Assembly: GCA_902399975.1 (NCBI GenBank)
Contig: CABOHA010000001.1
Location: 459,397-523,396 of the forward strand
DNA: 64,000 bases
Direction: 5' to 3'
DNA from: Coriobacteriaceae bacterium
Lineage (GTDB): Bacteria; Actinomycetota; Coriobacteriia; Coriobacteriales; Coriobacteriaceae
Of this stretch, positions 54,573-63,945 are shown piece after piece. The notes beneath the pieces were generated by a model. That model was not told the DNA's origin, made no database searches, and saw only the letters and a list, made by a program, of their open reading frames with translations. The position numbers and the translations under genes were made by a program. The first letter of the stretch is position 1; the number at the start of each line of letters is the position of its first letter.

Positions 54573-55479
54573 CGTGGGCTACTCGCTCAAAGAGGCAATC
54601 AGCCACTTCTTCCGTAACTGGACCACCTCGCTCGGCGCCGTCATCACGATTTTCCTTTCGCTGTTTATCATCGGCCTGTTCATTATGGGTTCCGCGATGC
54701 TGAACTCCGTGATCGGCACCGTCGAGGATCAGGTCGTCATCAACGCCTTTATTAGCGATGACGCCGATCAGGCAGATGTTCAGGCCTTTGAGGCCGAGCT
54801 CAAGACGTGGAGCAACGTCAAGTCCGTGACGTACAAGGACAAGGACGACGCGCTGGCCGAGTACACGAGCAAGATGTCGGGTAACGCCGACGCTACCATG
54901 AGCGCGCTCGACGGTCAGAACCCGCTGCCGGCTTCGTATGCCATCGAGATGGACGATCCGTCCATGGTCGAGAGCACGGCCCAGAAGCTCAAGAAGAACG
55001 CCGATTTTCAGAAGATCGCGGACGACGGCGACGTTAACGCGAGCGTTCTGTACGGCCAGGAGGAAGTGAGCCGTCTGTTCCAGGTGACGAACTACATCCG
55101 TATCGCCGCTGTGGTGCTCGTCGGCCTGCTGACCTTTATCGCGTTCATCTTTATCAACAACACGATTCGCCTGTCCATTACGGCGCGTCGTCGTGAGATT
55201 GCGATCATGCGTCTGGTGGGCGCAAGCAACGGCTTCATTCGCGGGCCGTTCATTACCGAGGGCGTGCTGCAGGCCATCTTGGGCTCGCTGCTTTCCATCG
55301 GTGTGCTGGAGCTGCTGCGTAACCTGATGGTTCCGCGTCTGCAGGAGAGCATCGGCTGGATGTCGTTTGCGCTGCCGATGCAGTACTACCTGGTGACCTA
55401 CGCCGCGCTGATTTTGGTCGGCGTCATTATCGGTCTCTTTGGTTCCGCCATCGCCATGCGCCGCTATCTGCGCGTGTAG
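54559..55479 (+). CDS. ftsX: Cell division protein FtsX
   Basis: A 306-residue membrane partner of FtsE. The first helix (SLGAVITIFLSLFIIGLFI), a large extracytoplasmic domain (residues 45-170) and three C-terminal helices match FtsX. EIAIMRLVGASNGFIRGPF is the coupling segment to the ATPase. The ATG lies within ftsE; GAGAGGGGAGG lies upstream. Confidence 0.95.
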   Translation: MAPTNVGYSLKEAISHFFRNWTTSLGAVITIFLSLFIIGLFIMGSAMLNSVIGTVEDQVVINAFISDDADQADVQAFEAELKTWSNVKSVTYKDKDDALAEYTSKMSGNADATMSALDGQNPLPASYAIEMDDPSMVESTAQKLKKNADFQKIADDGDVNASVLYGQEEVSRLFQVTNYIRIAAVVLVGLLTFIAFIFINNTIRLSITARRREIAIMRLVGASNGFIRGPFITEGVLQAILGSLLSIGVLELLRNLMVPRLQESIGWMSFALPMQYYLVTYAALILVGVIIGLFGSAIAMRRYLRV

Positions 55480-55502
55480 GCGCTGCGGATATGCCGTCTG
55501 CA

Positions 55503-55537
55503 ACGGGTCGTTCCTTTCCAGGGGCGGCCCGTTTTTT
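55503..55537 (+). terminator. Terminator after ftsX
   Basis: ACGGGTCG pairs with CGGCCCGT across a 14-base loop, followed by T residues. GTCCCCTAGGGATCA follows at 55538-55552. Confidence 0.8.
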
Positions 55538-55602
55538 GTCCCCTAGGGATCATTTGGGTAGACTCTTGGGGTGTAAGCGGCCATCGATAGTAAGGAGGCG
55601 CC

Positions 55603-57738
55603 ATGGGGCGCAATAACAAGCATAAGCGTGGAGCTCGCAATAAGCGCGGGCCGGTGCGCAGCGAGCGTCGCCCGAGTCTGACCGGACGCGTGCAGCTCCA
55701 TGAGCATAGCGCCTATGTTGTAACCGAAAACGGCGACTACAAGGTCATGGGCCGCGGCAAGCGCGAGATTATGGACGGCGATACCGTTGCCGTAAGCATT
55801 AAGAACAGCCCGCATGGCGAGCGGCGCGCCGTAATTGAGGGCGTCGTTGAGCGTGCGGCCATTAGTGTGGTGGGCACGTACCAGACCGCCGGCCCGCTCG
55901 GGGTGATCGAGCCGCTTGATTCTCGCCTTAAGGCCGATTTCTTTATTCTGCCGGAGGACACCTCGGCGGAGCGCTTGGGTGTTCATCCGGGCGATGCGGT
56001 CGTCGCGCGCATTCTGACATATCCGACGCGTCTGGAATCGGGCACCGTGACGATTGAGCGCCGTATTGGCGGCGACGATGCGCCCGATTTGGGCGTTCAG
56101 TATGTGATGGCGCGCTATGGCTATACCGATACTTATCCCGAGGCCGCGCTAGCCGAGGCCGAGGCACTTTCGCTCGATGTGGCCTCGGCGCTTAAGGACC
56201 CGCTCCGCCGAGACCTGCGCGACCGCTTTGTCATTACGATTGACCCGGTCGACGCGCGCGACTTTGACGACGCCATCTCGCTGGAGCGCACGCCCGAGGG
56301 CGGCTACAAGCTGGGTGTCCATATTGCCGACGTTTCGCACTATGTTGCCTGGGACGGACATATCGACCTGGAAGCCCGCCATCGCACGACGTCGGTGTAT
56401 CTTGCCGATCGCGTGTTGCCCATGTTGCCCGAGCGCCTGTCGAACGATTTGTGCTCGCTGCGTCCCGACGAGGACCGCTTGGCGTTTACCGTCGACATTG
56501 AGCTCGACGCGCAGGGTCGCGTGCGCCATTACGATCCCTATCCCAGTGTGATCCGCTCGCGCGTGCGCATGGACTACGACGGCGCCGAGGCGCTGCTGGT
56601 ACGTGCCGGTGCGGTGGAGTATTCGGTGCTGGAGGGTGCCGCCGAGGATGTTGCCGCGGTTGAAGCCTCGCGCGAGGAAGCGCTCGAGCGCGGGCTTGCG
56701 TGCGAGGAAACCGCTCGCGGCTATAACGTCGACTTGGGGGATTTCCTCGTAGCTGCCAACGAGCTCGCCGAGCTTCGCCGTCGTATTCGTCGCGCACGCG
56801 GTTCGGTCGACTTTGATACGGCCGAGATCCGTGCGCTGTTGGATGAGGACGGTGTGCCCGTGCAGATCGTGGCCCGTGAGCGCTCGTGCGCCACGTCGCT
56901 GATTGAGGAAGCCATGCTGCTGGCCAACGAGTGCGTGGCGGAGTGGCTGGCCGACCGCGATATCGAGGCCTGCTATCGCGTACACGACGATCCCAGCCCC
57001 GACAGTCTGCACGGTGCCGCCGTGGCGCTGGCACAGCTGGGTATCATCGATGACCGTCGCTCGGCAGGCATTGCTCTGGGAAGCCCCGACGAGCTGCAGG
57101 CGGCGGTTGATGCCGCAGCCGGTACGGCCAACGCGCCGCTCGTCAACACGTTGCTACTGCGCAGTATGCAGCGCGCACTGTACAAGCCGCGCAACGAGGG
57201 TCACTTTGCACTTGCCGCGCCGTGCTATTGCCACTTTACGAGTCCCATTCGCCGCTATCCCGACCTGGTGGTGCATCGCGTACTCAAGCTGCAGCTGGCC
57301 TACGAGCAGCTGGGCGGCAAGGACGCCTTGGTGCGTACGCCGCGGCTGATCGGTAAGGGTCGCGAGTCCCTGCCGCGCATCTTGCCGCAAATCTGTCGCG
57401 CGTGCAGCGATGCCGAGCGTGCGGCCGACGCCGCCAGCCATGCGACGCAAAAGATCAAGATCGCCCAGTACTACGAGGACCGCCTGGGCGAGCGCTACGC
57501 CGGAACGATCTCGTGGGTCAGCAGCATGGGCCTCTTTGTGCGCCTTGATCTGACACAGGTTGAGGGTTTGGTTTCGATCAAGAGTCTGGGCAACGAGTGG
57601 TTCGAGTTTGATGAGGACGCGCTCACGCTCACGGGCGCCGACACGGGGACTCGCTACGAGTTGGGGCAACGCGTGATCATCGAGGTCTCGCGCGTCAACA
57701 CCACGCGCGGGCACTTGGATTTTAGGCTTATTCATTAG
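55603..57738 (+). CDS. rnr: Ribonuclease R (RNase II/R family)
   Basis: A 711-residue 3'-5' exonuclease. Cold-shock-like domains lie at about residues 25-170. The RNB catalytic domain has ITIDPVDARDFDDAISLE with the metal-binding aspartates and continues with HIADVSHYV and YCHFTSPIRRYPDL. A C-terminal S1 domain has GTISWVSSMGLFVRLD. The N-terminus is very basic. AAGGAGG precedes ATG 55603. smpB, often next to rnr, is not downstream here. Confidence 0.94.
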   Translation: MGRNNKHKRGARNKRGPVRSERRPSLTGRVQLHEHSAYVVTENGDYKVMGRGKREIMDGDTVAVSIKNSPHGERRAVIEGVVERAAISVVGTYQTAGPLGVIEPLDSRLKADFFILPEDTSAERLGVHPGDAVVARILTYPTRLESGTVTIERRIGGDDAPDLGVQYVMARYGYTDTYPEAALAEAEALSLDVASALKDPLRRDLRDRFVITIDPVDARDFDDAISLERTPEGGYKLGVHIADVSHYVAWDGHIDLEARHRTTSVYLADRVLPMLPERLSNDLCSLRPDEDRLAFTVDIELDAQGRVRHYDPYPSVIRSRVRMDYDGAEALLVRAGAVEYSVLEGAAEDVAAVEASREEALERGLACEETARGYNVDLGDFLVAANELAELRRRIRRARGSVDFDTAEIRALLDEDGVPVQIVARERSCATSLIEEAMLLANECVAEWLADRDIEACYRVHDDPSPDSLHGAAVALAQLGIIDDRRSAGIALGSPDELQAAVDAAAGTANAPLVNTLLLRSMQRALYKPRNEGHFALAAPCYCHFTSPIRRYPDLVVHRVLKLQLAYEQLGGKDALVRTPRLIGKGRESLPRILPQICRACSDAERAADAASHATQKIKIAQYYEDRLGERYAGTISWVSSMGLFVRLDLTQVEGLVSIKSLGNEWFEFDEDALTLTGADTGTRYELGQRVIIEVSRVNTTRGHLDFRLIH

Positions 57739-57766
57739 CCGGAATTTGGTGATTCATAGAAAACGG

Positions 57767-57792
57767 GGCGGTCTTTTGGGGCCGCCTTTTTT
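57767..57792 (+). terminator. Terminator after rnr
   Basis: GGCGG and CCGCC pair through a ten-base loop, with flanking GGTC/GGCC bases, and are followed by six T residues. Confidence 0.8.
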
Positions 57793-57850
57793 GTGGCGCA
57801 TCAATCGTCTTGCCGCTCGCGCGCTTGCGCCTTCCGCCTGCTATAGGGGA

Positions 57851-57893
57851 GATAAAACCTACCAAAATAAACCTGTCCCTTTTTGGGAGGTTT
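57851..57893 (+). repeat. 42-bp palindromic repeat, copy upstream of serine recombinase
   Basis: GATAAAACCTACCAAAATAA then ACCTGTCCCTTTTTGGGAGGTTT matches the copy at 45737-45778 with five differences. Its ends AAACCTACC and GGGAGGTTT are nearly complementary. It ends 20 bases before the recombinase ATG and may be that protein's binding site. Confidence 0.75.
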
Positions 57894-57912
57894 ACGAGAG
57901 AGCGGGGATGAG

Positions 57913-58518
57913 ATGGCAACGGTGTACGGGTATGCGCGGGTGAGCTCGCGTGATCAAAATCTGAATCGGCAGCTGGATGCGCTGGGCGCCTATGGCGTGG
58001 AACCGGCGAATATCTTTGCCGACCATGCGAGCGGCAAAGACTTCGATCGACCGCGGTATCGCGAGCTGCTGTGCGCGTTGGATTCCGGTGATGTGCTGGT
58101 GGTACTTTCCATTGATCGGCTGGGCCGTAACTACAGCGAGATCCTCGAGGAATGGCGGTGCATAACCAAAGAGCTCGGTGCCGCCATCGTGGTGCTGGAC
58201 ATGCCATTGCTCGACACGCGCTCCAGAGACTGTGGTGGGTCGGACGTGACGAGTGCGTTGATTGCCGATATTGTTTTGCAACTGCTGAGCTATGTGGCGC
58301 AGGTGGAGCGCGAGAACATTCACCGGCGCCAAGCCGAGGGCATTGCGGCGGCGCGAGCGCGCGGCGTGCGCTTTGGCCGGCCCCGCAAGCCCTGTCCCCC
58401 GCAATTCGAGCTGGTGCGCGATACCTACGAGGCGGGTGATATCACGCGGAGTCAGGCGGCAAAGCGGCTAGGCGTGTGCGTGGGGACGTTTGATCGCTGG
58501 ATGCGCGAGATGGAGTAG
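57913..58518 (+). CDS. Serine recombinase (resolvase/invertase family)
   Basis: A 201-residue site-specific recombinase. The catalytic serine is Ser11 in YARVSSRDQN; RLGRNYSEI is the conserved arginine segment; the C-terminal helix-turn-helix is ITRSQAAKRLGVCVGTFDRW. ATG 57913 is chosen because GAGAGCGGGG precedes it, though an in-frame TTG exists at 57883. The short length fits resolvases and invertases. It is not next to a transposase, so its target site is not evident apart from the upstream palindromic repeat. Confidence 0.88.
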   Translation: MATVYGYARVSSRDQNLNRQLDALGAYGVEPANIFADHASGKDFDRPRYRELLCALDSGDVLVVLSIDRLGRNYSEILEEWRCITKELGAAIVVLDMPLLDTRSRDCGGSDVTSALIADIVLQLLSYVAQVERENIHRRQAEGIAAARARGVRFGRPRKPCPPQFELVRDTYEAGDITRSQAAKRLGVCVGTFDRWMREME

Positions 58519-58543
58519 GGGCGCCACGGTCCTTTGGCGCCCC
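58518..58543. terminator. Hairpin after recombinase gene
   Basis: GGGGCGCC and GGCGCCCC make a perfect 8-bp stem with a ten-base loop. No T-tract follows, so termination is less certain. Confidence 0.55.
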
Positions 58544-58629
58544 GATTCGAACATTTTGGATTTCGCTACGGCGGCAACTGCATTTGGGGGTACACTCGCT
58601 GCTGCTCAAAAAATGACGGAGGTTAGCCC

Positions 58630-59205
58630 TTGGCGCGTGTGAAGCACATAGTCGGATGGATTTCGGTTGTCCTGCTGGCCGTGACGCTGGCAAGTATTTG
58701 GATGCTGACGGAGCAGAACGTGGAGCAGACGTCGTCGCTCAGCGAGTCCACTGCGCGCGCGGTGGAAGGACGGGCCGCGGACGTGCGGTCCGATGCCGCG
58801 CAGGAGTCCCAGGCGGGGGATGCCGCCGAGGGCGCGGATTCAACGATTGCCACCGTTCATCCCGACCCGCTTGCGCCCGTTCGGCTGTGGATGGGTGCCA
58901 ACATTCGTCGCGTCGCACATACCGTTGAGTTCTTCTTTGTAGGACTGTTTGCCTCGTTGGCGGCGGTGTGCTTGGATAAGCGTGTGTCGCCCACTCGATT
59001 GCGGTGCGTGCCCCTCCTGGCCTTTTGCGCCGTCTGCTCTGTCGGTGACCAAGTGCACAAGATCTTTGTTCCTGGCCGTCATTTCGACATGATCGACCTG
59101 GGCTTCGATGCCGCGGGTTACGTTGTCGCCATGCTGTTGGTGCTGTTGGTCTCCGCATGGGTGCACCACGTGACACGCCCCATTGGCGCCCATGCGAGGC
59201 GCTAG
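58630..59205 (+). CDS. VanZ-like membrane protein
   Basis: A 191-residue protein with one N-terminal helix (about residues 8-27), an Ala/Glu/Ser-rich outer loop to about residue 90, and two or three C-terminal helices. RRVAHTVEFFFVGLF and DQVHKIFVPGRHFDMIDLGF match the VanZ-family motifs (H-x2-E-F and D-x2-H with a R-x3-D). VanZ relatives are linked to teicoplanin resistance or envelope stress, but function is not settled. TTG 58630 has a GGAGGT site. Confidence 0.82.
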   Translation: MARVKHIVGWISVVLLAVTLASIWMLTEQNVEQTSSLSESTARAVEGRAADVRSDAAQESQAGDAAEGADSTIATVHPDPLAPVRLWMGANIRRVAHTVEFFFVGLFASLAAVCLDKRVSPTRLRCVPLLAFCAVCSVGDQVHKIFVPGRHFDMIDLGFDAAGYVVAMLLVLLVSAWVHHVTRPIGAHARR

Positions 59206-59362
59206 CCGGTAACAAACCCGTTTCTGATAATGCGACCTTGTTGAATTATTTTGTGTCGCGCGTATTTCCGAGCGGTCGGATTTGAGGGGCGAGCGGTAGA
59301 ACGCTCGCCCTTTGTGCGCCACGATGCGGCACAATGTACCGCAAAAGCTGTTTGTATCCGGT

Positions 59363-59375
59363 ACGAATCGTTCGT
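59363..59375. promoter_or_regulatory. Palindrome upstream of murR-like gene
   Basis: ACGAA-TCG-TTCGT lies 35 bases before the regulator start. It is a possible operator for the RpiR/MurR protein; the site is short and untested. Confidence 0.35.
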
Positions 59376-59409
59376 TGGTCTTTAATTCTTCTCAACGGAG
59401 GTGTTTGAG

Positions 59410-60261
59410 ATGGCAAACGGATTGCTTTTGCGGCTTCGCGAGCGTGAACTCAGCGCGAGCCCGGCGGAACGCAATGTCATCGCATATGTAAGCGCTCATC
59501 CGCATGAGGTGGTCGGGCTGTCCGTCCGCAGTCTTGCCGATGCCACGTTCTCCTCGCCCTCGAGCATTTTGCGTTTTTGCAAGCGTTTGGGTTTTGCGGG
59601 CTACAAGGAGTTCCAGCGCGAACTGATTGCTGAATTGGCGCTCTTGGGTGACAAGAAAGACGTTGCCCTCGAGGACATCTCCATGGATGACAGCGTCGAA
59701 CGTATCGTGGGGAAGGTGATGAAAAGCAACGTGCGTACGATCGAAGCGACGGCGCGAACGCTCGATTACACCGTTTTGGAGCGATGCGCGGCCCATCTTA
59801 AGCGGGCACGCGCGGTCAATCTGTTCGGTATCGGTGCCTCTCGTTTGGTCGCGCACGATCTGGCGCAAAAGCTCATGCGTGTCGACAAAGAGTGCCATCT
59901 GTACGACGACTGGCATGATCAGCTCCTGTGTGCCAAGAACATGCATGAGGGCGATATGGCAATCGCCTTTAGCTACTCGGGCTTGACGCAAGAGGTGCTG
60001 GACTGCACTGCTGAGGCTCAACGTCACAACTGTCTCGTTGTGGCCGTTACCAAAGTAGATGGATCGTCCAAGCTTGCCACCATGGCCGATGCCGTGCTCG
60101 GCGTTGCTGCAAGCGAGCCCTTGGTCCGCAGCGGTGCCATGGCCTCGCGTATGGCCCAGCTTATGGTTGTCGATGCCCTGTACGCTGCTTACGTTGCCAG
60201 CGACTACGAGCGGGCGACGCATGTCATTAAGCAAAACTACATCGAGAAACAGGAAAGATGA
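59410..60261 (+). CDS. RpiR/MurR-family transcriptional regulator
   Basis: A 283-residue regulator with an N-terminal helix-turn-helix (SVRSLADATFSSPSSILRFC) and a C-terminal SIS domain (NLFGIGASRLVAHDLAQKL; AIAFSYSGLTQEVLDC). It precedes murQ by ten bases, so it very likely responds to MurNAc 6-phosphate and controls the salvage operon. ATG 59410 follows GGAGG; a GTG nine bases earlier is in frame. Position supports murR, which I have not assigned as a symbol. Confidence 0.88.
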   Translation: MANGLLLRLRERELSASPAERNVIAYVSAHPHEVVGLSVRSLADATFSSPSSILRFCKRLGFAGYKEFQRELIAELALLGDKKDVALEDISMDDSVERIVGKVMKSNVRTIEATARTLDYTVLERCAAHLKRARAVNLFGIGASRLVAHDLAQKLMRVDKECHLYDDWHDQLLCAKNMHEGDMAIAFSYSGLTQEVLDCTAEAQRHNCLVVAVTKVDGSSKLATMADAVLGVAASEPLVRSGAMASRMAQLMVVDALYAAYVASDYERATHVIKQNYIEKQER

Positions 60262-60271
60262 GGTGAATGAA

Positions 60272-61195
60272 ATGCTCGATTTAACAAAATTCACGACCGA
60301 ACAGCGTAATCAAAGGTCAATGGACCTCGATACGATGACATCGCTGCAAATCGTCACGACGATGAATGATGAGGATCTTCGTGCCGTCCAGTCGGTCACG
60401 AAAGTGTTGCCCCAGGTTGCCACAGCAATCGACTGGGCTGCTGAGGCACTCGAGCGCGGCGGGCGCGTCTTTTACATGGGCGCAGGCACCAGCGGTCGTC
60501 TGGGCGTACTCGACGCTTCGGAGTGTCCGCCCACGTTTGGCGTGTCACCCGATCTGATCGTCGGGCTCATTGCCGGAGGCGAGACGACGTTTATCAAGGC
60601 CGTCGAAGGCGCCGAAGACAGCGAGGAGCTTGGCGTGAGCGACCTGCGGGAGCGTGGACTCTCGGATAAGGATCTTGTCGTTGGCCTGGCGGCAAGCGGT
60701 CGTACTCCCTATGTGGTGGGCGGCCTTGTGTACGCCAAAGCAACTGGGTGCAAGACCATCGCAATTGCCTGTAACCAAGGGTCGAAGATCGGGGAGAGCG
60801 CGGATCTTGCCATTGAGCCCGTGCCCGGTCCCGAGGTGCTGACCGGCTCAACGAGGCTCAAAGCGGGAACGGTCCAAAAGCTCATTCTCAATATGATTTC
60901 GACCGGTGCCATGGTCAAGATTGGCAAGGTGTACCAAAACCTGATGGTCGATGTACAGCAGACGAACGAGAAGTTGGTGGTGCGCGGCCAGAACATCGTG
61001 ATGGAGGCGACCGGCTGCACGCGCGAGCGCGCTGTTCAGGCGCTTGCAGATGCCGGCGGCCACGTAAAAACCGCTATTGTCTCGGTGCTGCTGGACTGCG
61101 ATGCCGAGCAGGCTGCGGTAGCTCTTGAGCGGGCGCGCGGCCATGTCCGTGCTGCGGTGAGGGGCCATGAGAAGAGCAATGCCGATGCCCAATAG
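60272..61195 (+). CDS. murQ: N-acetylmuramic acid 6-phosphate etherase
   Basis: A 307-residue SIS-domain lyase that splits the lactyl ether of MurNAc-6P to give GlcNAc-6P and lactate. MGAGTSGRLGVLDASECPPT and AASGRTPYVVGGL with GSTRLKAGTVQK are diagnostic. Catalytic glutamates lie in AEDSEELG. ATG 60272 follows GAGGTGA. Confidence 0.96.
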   Translation: MLDLTKFTTEQRNQRSMDLDTMTSLQIVTTMNDEDLRAVQSVTKVLPQVATAIDWAAEALERGGRVFYMGAGTSGRLGVLDASECPPTFGVSPDLIVGLIAGGETTFIKAVEGAEDSEELGVSDLRERGLSDKDLVVGLAASGRTPYVVGGLVYAKATGCKTIAIACNQGSKIGESADLAIEPVPGPEVLTGSTRLKAGTVQKLILNMISTGAMVKIGKVYQNLMVDVQQTNEKLVVRGQNIVMEATGCTRERAVQALADAGGHVKTAIVSVLLDCDAEQAAVALERARGHVRAAVRGHEKSNADAQ

Positions 61196-61252
61196 GTGTG
61201 CGGCGTGAGCTGATATGACATCCAGACGAGATACCCAATACAAGGAGGAGTT

Positions 61253-62683
61253 ATGACGAACAAAGAGCTGGCTCAAAAGCTGCTGGACCTTTTGGGCGGT
61301 AAAGACAACGTGCTCGCAAACGCGGCGTGCATGACGCGCCTGCGCGTGACCGTCAAAGACACGGGCAACGTCGACACGGAGGGCATTAAGGCACTCGACG
61401 GCGTGATGGGCCTGGTCGAGGACGACACGATGCAGATCGTGCTGGGTCCGGGCAAGGTGAATAAGGTGCTCGAGGAGTGCTCCAAGCTCACCGGCCTTGC
61501 GAAAGGCGTTGCCGACGAGAGCGTGGTTGACGCTGCGGCCACAAACAAGGCCGCGCAGAAGGCCAAATACGAGTCTAAGCCGGTTCAGGCCTTCCTCAAG
61601 AAGATTTCCAATGTCTTCGTCGCCCTGCTTCCCGGCATCATTGCGGCTGGTCTCATCAACGGTATCTGCAACGTCATTAACGTCTCGACGGCAGGCGCGC
61701 TTGCAGGCGAGTGGTGGTACCAGGGCATTCGTTCCATGGGCTGGGCCTTGTTTGCCTATCTGCCCATCTTGGTGGGCTATAACGCGGCACGTGAGTTTGG
61801 TGGCTCCGCTGCGCTGGGCGGCATCGCCGGCATGATGTGTATCGCCAACAGTGCTATGCCCCTGCTTGCGCCTGGTGCGGCTGATCCTGCCACTGCCATT
61901 CTGCTGCCGCTCACCAATGCGCAGTACAACCCCGCAGCGGGCGGCATGATCGCGGCTCTTATCGCTGGCGCATTTTTTGCCTGGATGGAGCGTCAGATTC
62001 GCAAGGTTATGCCCAACGTACTCGACACGTTCTTGTCCCCGCTGCTGGTGCTCATCATCGGCGCCTTTGCTCTGATGCTCGTCATCCAGCCGGTTGGCGC
62101 ATGGCTGACGACTGCCATCTTTAGCGTTTTGACCTTTATCTTCGAGAAGCTGGGCGTCCTGGGCGGTTATATCCTGTCGGCAGGCTTCTTGCCGCTGGTT
62201 TCCGTCGGCCTGCATCAGGCGCTCACGCCGATCCACGCTATGCTCAACGATCCCGACGGCGCTACCAAGGGCATCAATTACCTGCTTCCCATCCTTATGA
62301 TGGCTGGCGGCGGTCAGGTCGGTGCCGGTCTGGCGCTGTACTTTAAGACCAAGAACGTCAAGCTCAAGAAGTACGTCGCAGAGTCCATTCCCGTTGGAAT
62401 CCTGGGTGTGGGCGAGCCTCTGATGTATGCTGTTACGCTGCCGCTCGTTCGTCCGTTTGTGACGGCCTGCCTGGGTGCCGGATTTGGCGGCGCGCTCGCG
62501 GCGCTGCTTCACATCGGCACGGTTTCTCAGGGCGTTTCCGGTCTGTTTGGCTTGCTGATCGTCGTTCCTGGCCAGCAGCTCGGCTACGTTGCCGCTATGC
62601 TGCTTGCCTATGCCGCCGGCTTTGTCCTGACGTGGTTCTTTGGCGTCGACGAGCAGAAGATCAACGAGTTCTTTGGCGAGTAG
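61253..62683 (+). CDS. murP: PTS N-acetylmuramic acid-type EIIBC component
   Basis: A 476-residue PTS transporter with EIIB at the N-terminus (phosphoryl Cys in ANAACMTRLRV, about residue 25) and a ten-helix EIIC domain (about 105-470; GIIAAGLINGICNVI, GVGEPLMYAV). Glucose/sucrose-type EIIBC. No EIIA is fused, so a general EIIA would serve. It follows murQ by 57 bp with AAGGAGG. Substrate MurNAc is inferred from neighbours. Confidence 0.9.
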   Translation: MTNKELAQKLLDLLGGKDNVLANAACMTRLRVTVKDTGNVDTEGIKALDGVMGLVEDDTMQIVLGPGKVNKVLEECSKLTGLAKGVADESVVDAAATNKAAQKAKYESKPVQAFLKKISNVFVALLPGIIAAGLINGICNVINVSTAGALAGEWWYQGIRSMGWALFAYLPILVGYNAAREFGGSAALGGIAGMMCIANSAMPLLAPGAADPATAILLPLTNAQYNPAAGGMIAALIAGAFFAWMERQIRKVMPNVLDTFLSPLLVLIIGAFALMLVIQPVGAWLTTAIFSVLTFIFEKLGVLGGYILSAGFLPLVSVGLHQALTPIHAMLNDPDGATKGINYLLPILMMAGGGQVGAGLALYFKTKNVKLKKYVAESIPVGILGVGEPLMYAVTLPLVRPFVTACLGAGFGGALAALLHIGTVSQGVSGLFGLLIVVPGQQLGYVAAMLLAYAAGFVLTWFFGVDEQKINEFFGE

Positions 62684-62750
62684 TTTGATATCGCGAGCCG
62701 TGTTGCTCAGGGCTCGCGGCGCGCGGCAGATTTCTTGATGCTATGGTTGT

Positions 62751-62784
62751 GCCGGCGGGGCTAACTGCTCCGCCGGCCTTTTTT
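62751..62784 (+). terminator. Terminator between murP and mupG
   Basis: GCCGGCGG pairs with CCGCCGGC, followed by six T residues. It may only reduce read-through, as mupG begins 17 bases later with its ribosome binding site (AAAGGAG) adjoining the T-run. Confidence 0.85.
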
Positions 62785-62800
62785 AAAGGAGCGTTGTAGC

Positions 62801-63853
62801 GTGAAAACGGGTATTTCGATTTATCTTTCCAGCCCTCTGCAGGATATTGAGCGGACAATTGAGCGTGGTGCCGCGGCGGGTGCGCGCTATGCGTTCACCT
62901 CGCTGCATATTCCCGAGGATGGGGGAGCGGCATATGCCGATAAGGTCCGTCATGTGCTGTCGCTGCTTTCCGCCCGCGGCATTGCGCTCATTGCCGATGT
63001 GGGGCCTCGCACGTGCGATTTGCTCGGGCTTGAGCGCATCGAGGACCTGCGCGATCTGGGGTTGGAATACCTTCGTTTGGACTATGGCTTTAGCGCCCAG
63101 CGGGTCGCGGAGCTGTCCGGTGTATTTCGCATTGTGGTCAATGCATCGACGGTGAGTTCTGATGAAATCGCATCGTGGCGTGAGGCCGGTGCCGATGTGA
63201 CTCGTTTTGCCGCCTGCCACAATTTTTACCCCAAGCCTTATACCGGTTTAGCTCTGGAGGACATTGCTCGGATGAATCTTCGTCTTGCGGCGCTTGGATT
63301 CGAAATCATGGCTTTTGTGCCGGGTGATGCTAACGTTCGCGGGCCGGTATTCGAGGGACTGCCGACGGTCGAGGCGCAGCGCGGTCGCGCGTCAAAGGTT
63401 GCCCTCAACATGCTTGAGCTTGCACATGGCGCCGATTGCGACATTGTGTTGGTCGGCGACCCCGATCTTTCCGATGCGGGCTGGGCGCAGTTTGCTCAAG
63501 TTTCCGCCGGATACGTGGACTTGCAATGCGAGCTTGAGCCCGGTTATGCCTATGTACGTGGGCAGATTCATCACGACCGGCCCGATTCGAGCACCCTCAT
63601 CTTTAGGTCTCAGGAGTCGCGTACGACGCTTAAGCCGGATTCCGTGCCGACGGATGCCGGTGCCGGCCTGTTTCGAAAGGCGGGGTCGATCGCTGTGAGC
63701 AATAGCGGCTATGGGCGCTACGAAGGCGAGCTTGAGATTGCGCGGGTCGATCTTCCCGGTGACGAGCGCATGAACGTTGCGGGTCATATCACGCCCGAGG
63801 CAATGGAGCTGCTGCCGTTCATCAAACGCGGATTCGGGGTACGGTTCGTTTAG
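62801..63853 (+). CDS. mupG: 6-phospho-N-acetylmuramidase MupG (DUF871)
   Basis: A 350-residue two-domain protein: a TIM barrel (residues 1-240; GISIYLSS, AFTSLHIPED, RLDYGF, HNFYPKPYTGL) and a C-terminal cyclophilin-like domain (about 250-350). In Staphylococcus MupG splits MurNAc6P-GlcNAc taken up from peptidoglycan, in a cluster with murQ, murP and murR, exactly the neighbours here. GTG 62801 follows AAAGGAG. Confidence 0.92.
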   Translation: MKTGISIYLSSPLQDIERTIERGAAAGARYAFTSLHIPEDGGAAYADKVRHVLSLLSARGIALIADVGPRTCDLLGLERIEDLRDLGLEYLRLDYGFSAQRVAELSGVFRIVVNASTVSSDEIASWREAGADVTRFAACHNFYPKPYTGLALEDIARMNLRLAALGFEIMAFVPGDANVRGPVFEGLPTVEAQRGRASKVALNMLELAHGADCDIVLVGDPDLSDAGWAQFAQVSAGYVDLQCELEPGYAYVRGQIHHDRPDSSTLIFRSQESRTTLKPDSVPTDAGAGLFRKAGSIAVSNSGYGRYEGELEIARVDLPGDERMNVAGHITPEAMELLPFIKRGFGVRFV

Positions 63854-63945
63854 TGTGTGACCCGTGGGCTACAATTGGCCCATCATGCGAAGGCGCCTCG
63901 TGTGGCGTGTGCCTGCGTTGGCCGATCTATATTCGGAGGATTCCC

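Noticed and set aside
58541..58565. tRNA 3' end suggested by GATTCGAAC
   Set aside because: No acceptor stem, D arm or anticodon arm could be built within 90 bases on either strand; the word follows a plain GC hairpin.
60848..62512. 554-codon minus-strand open frame
   Set aside because: It spans antisense to murQ and murP and matches no family; both sense genes are clear.
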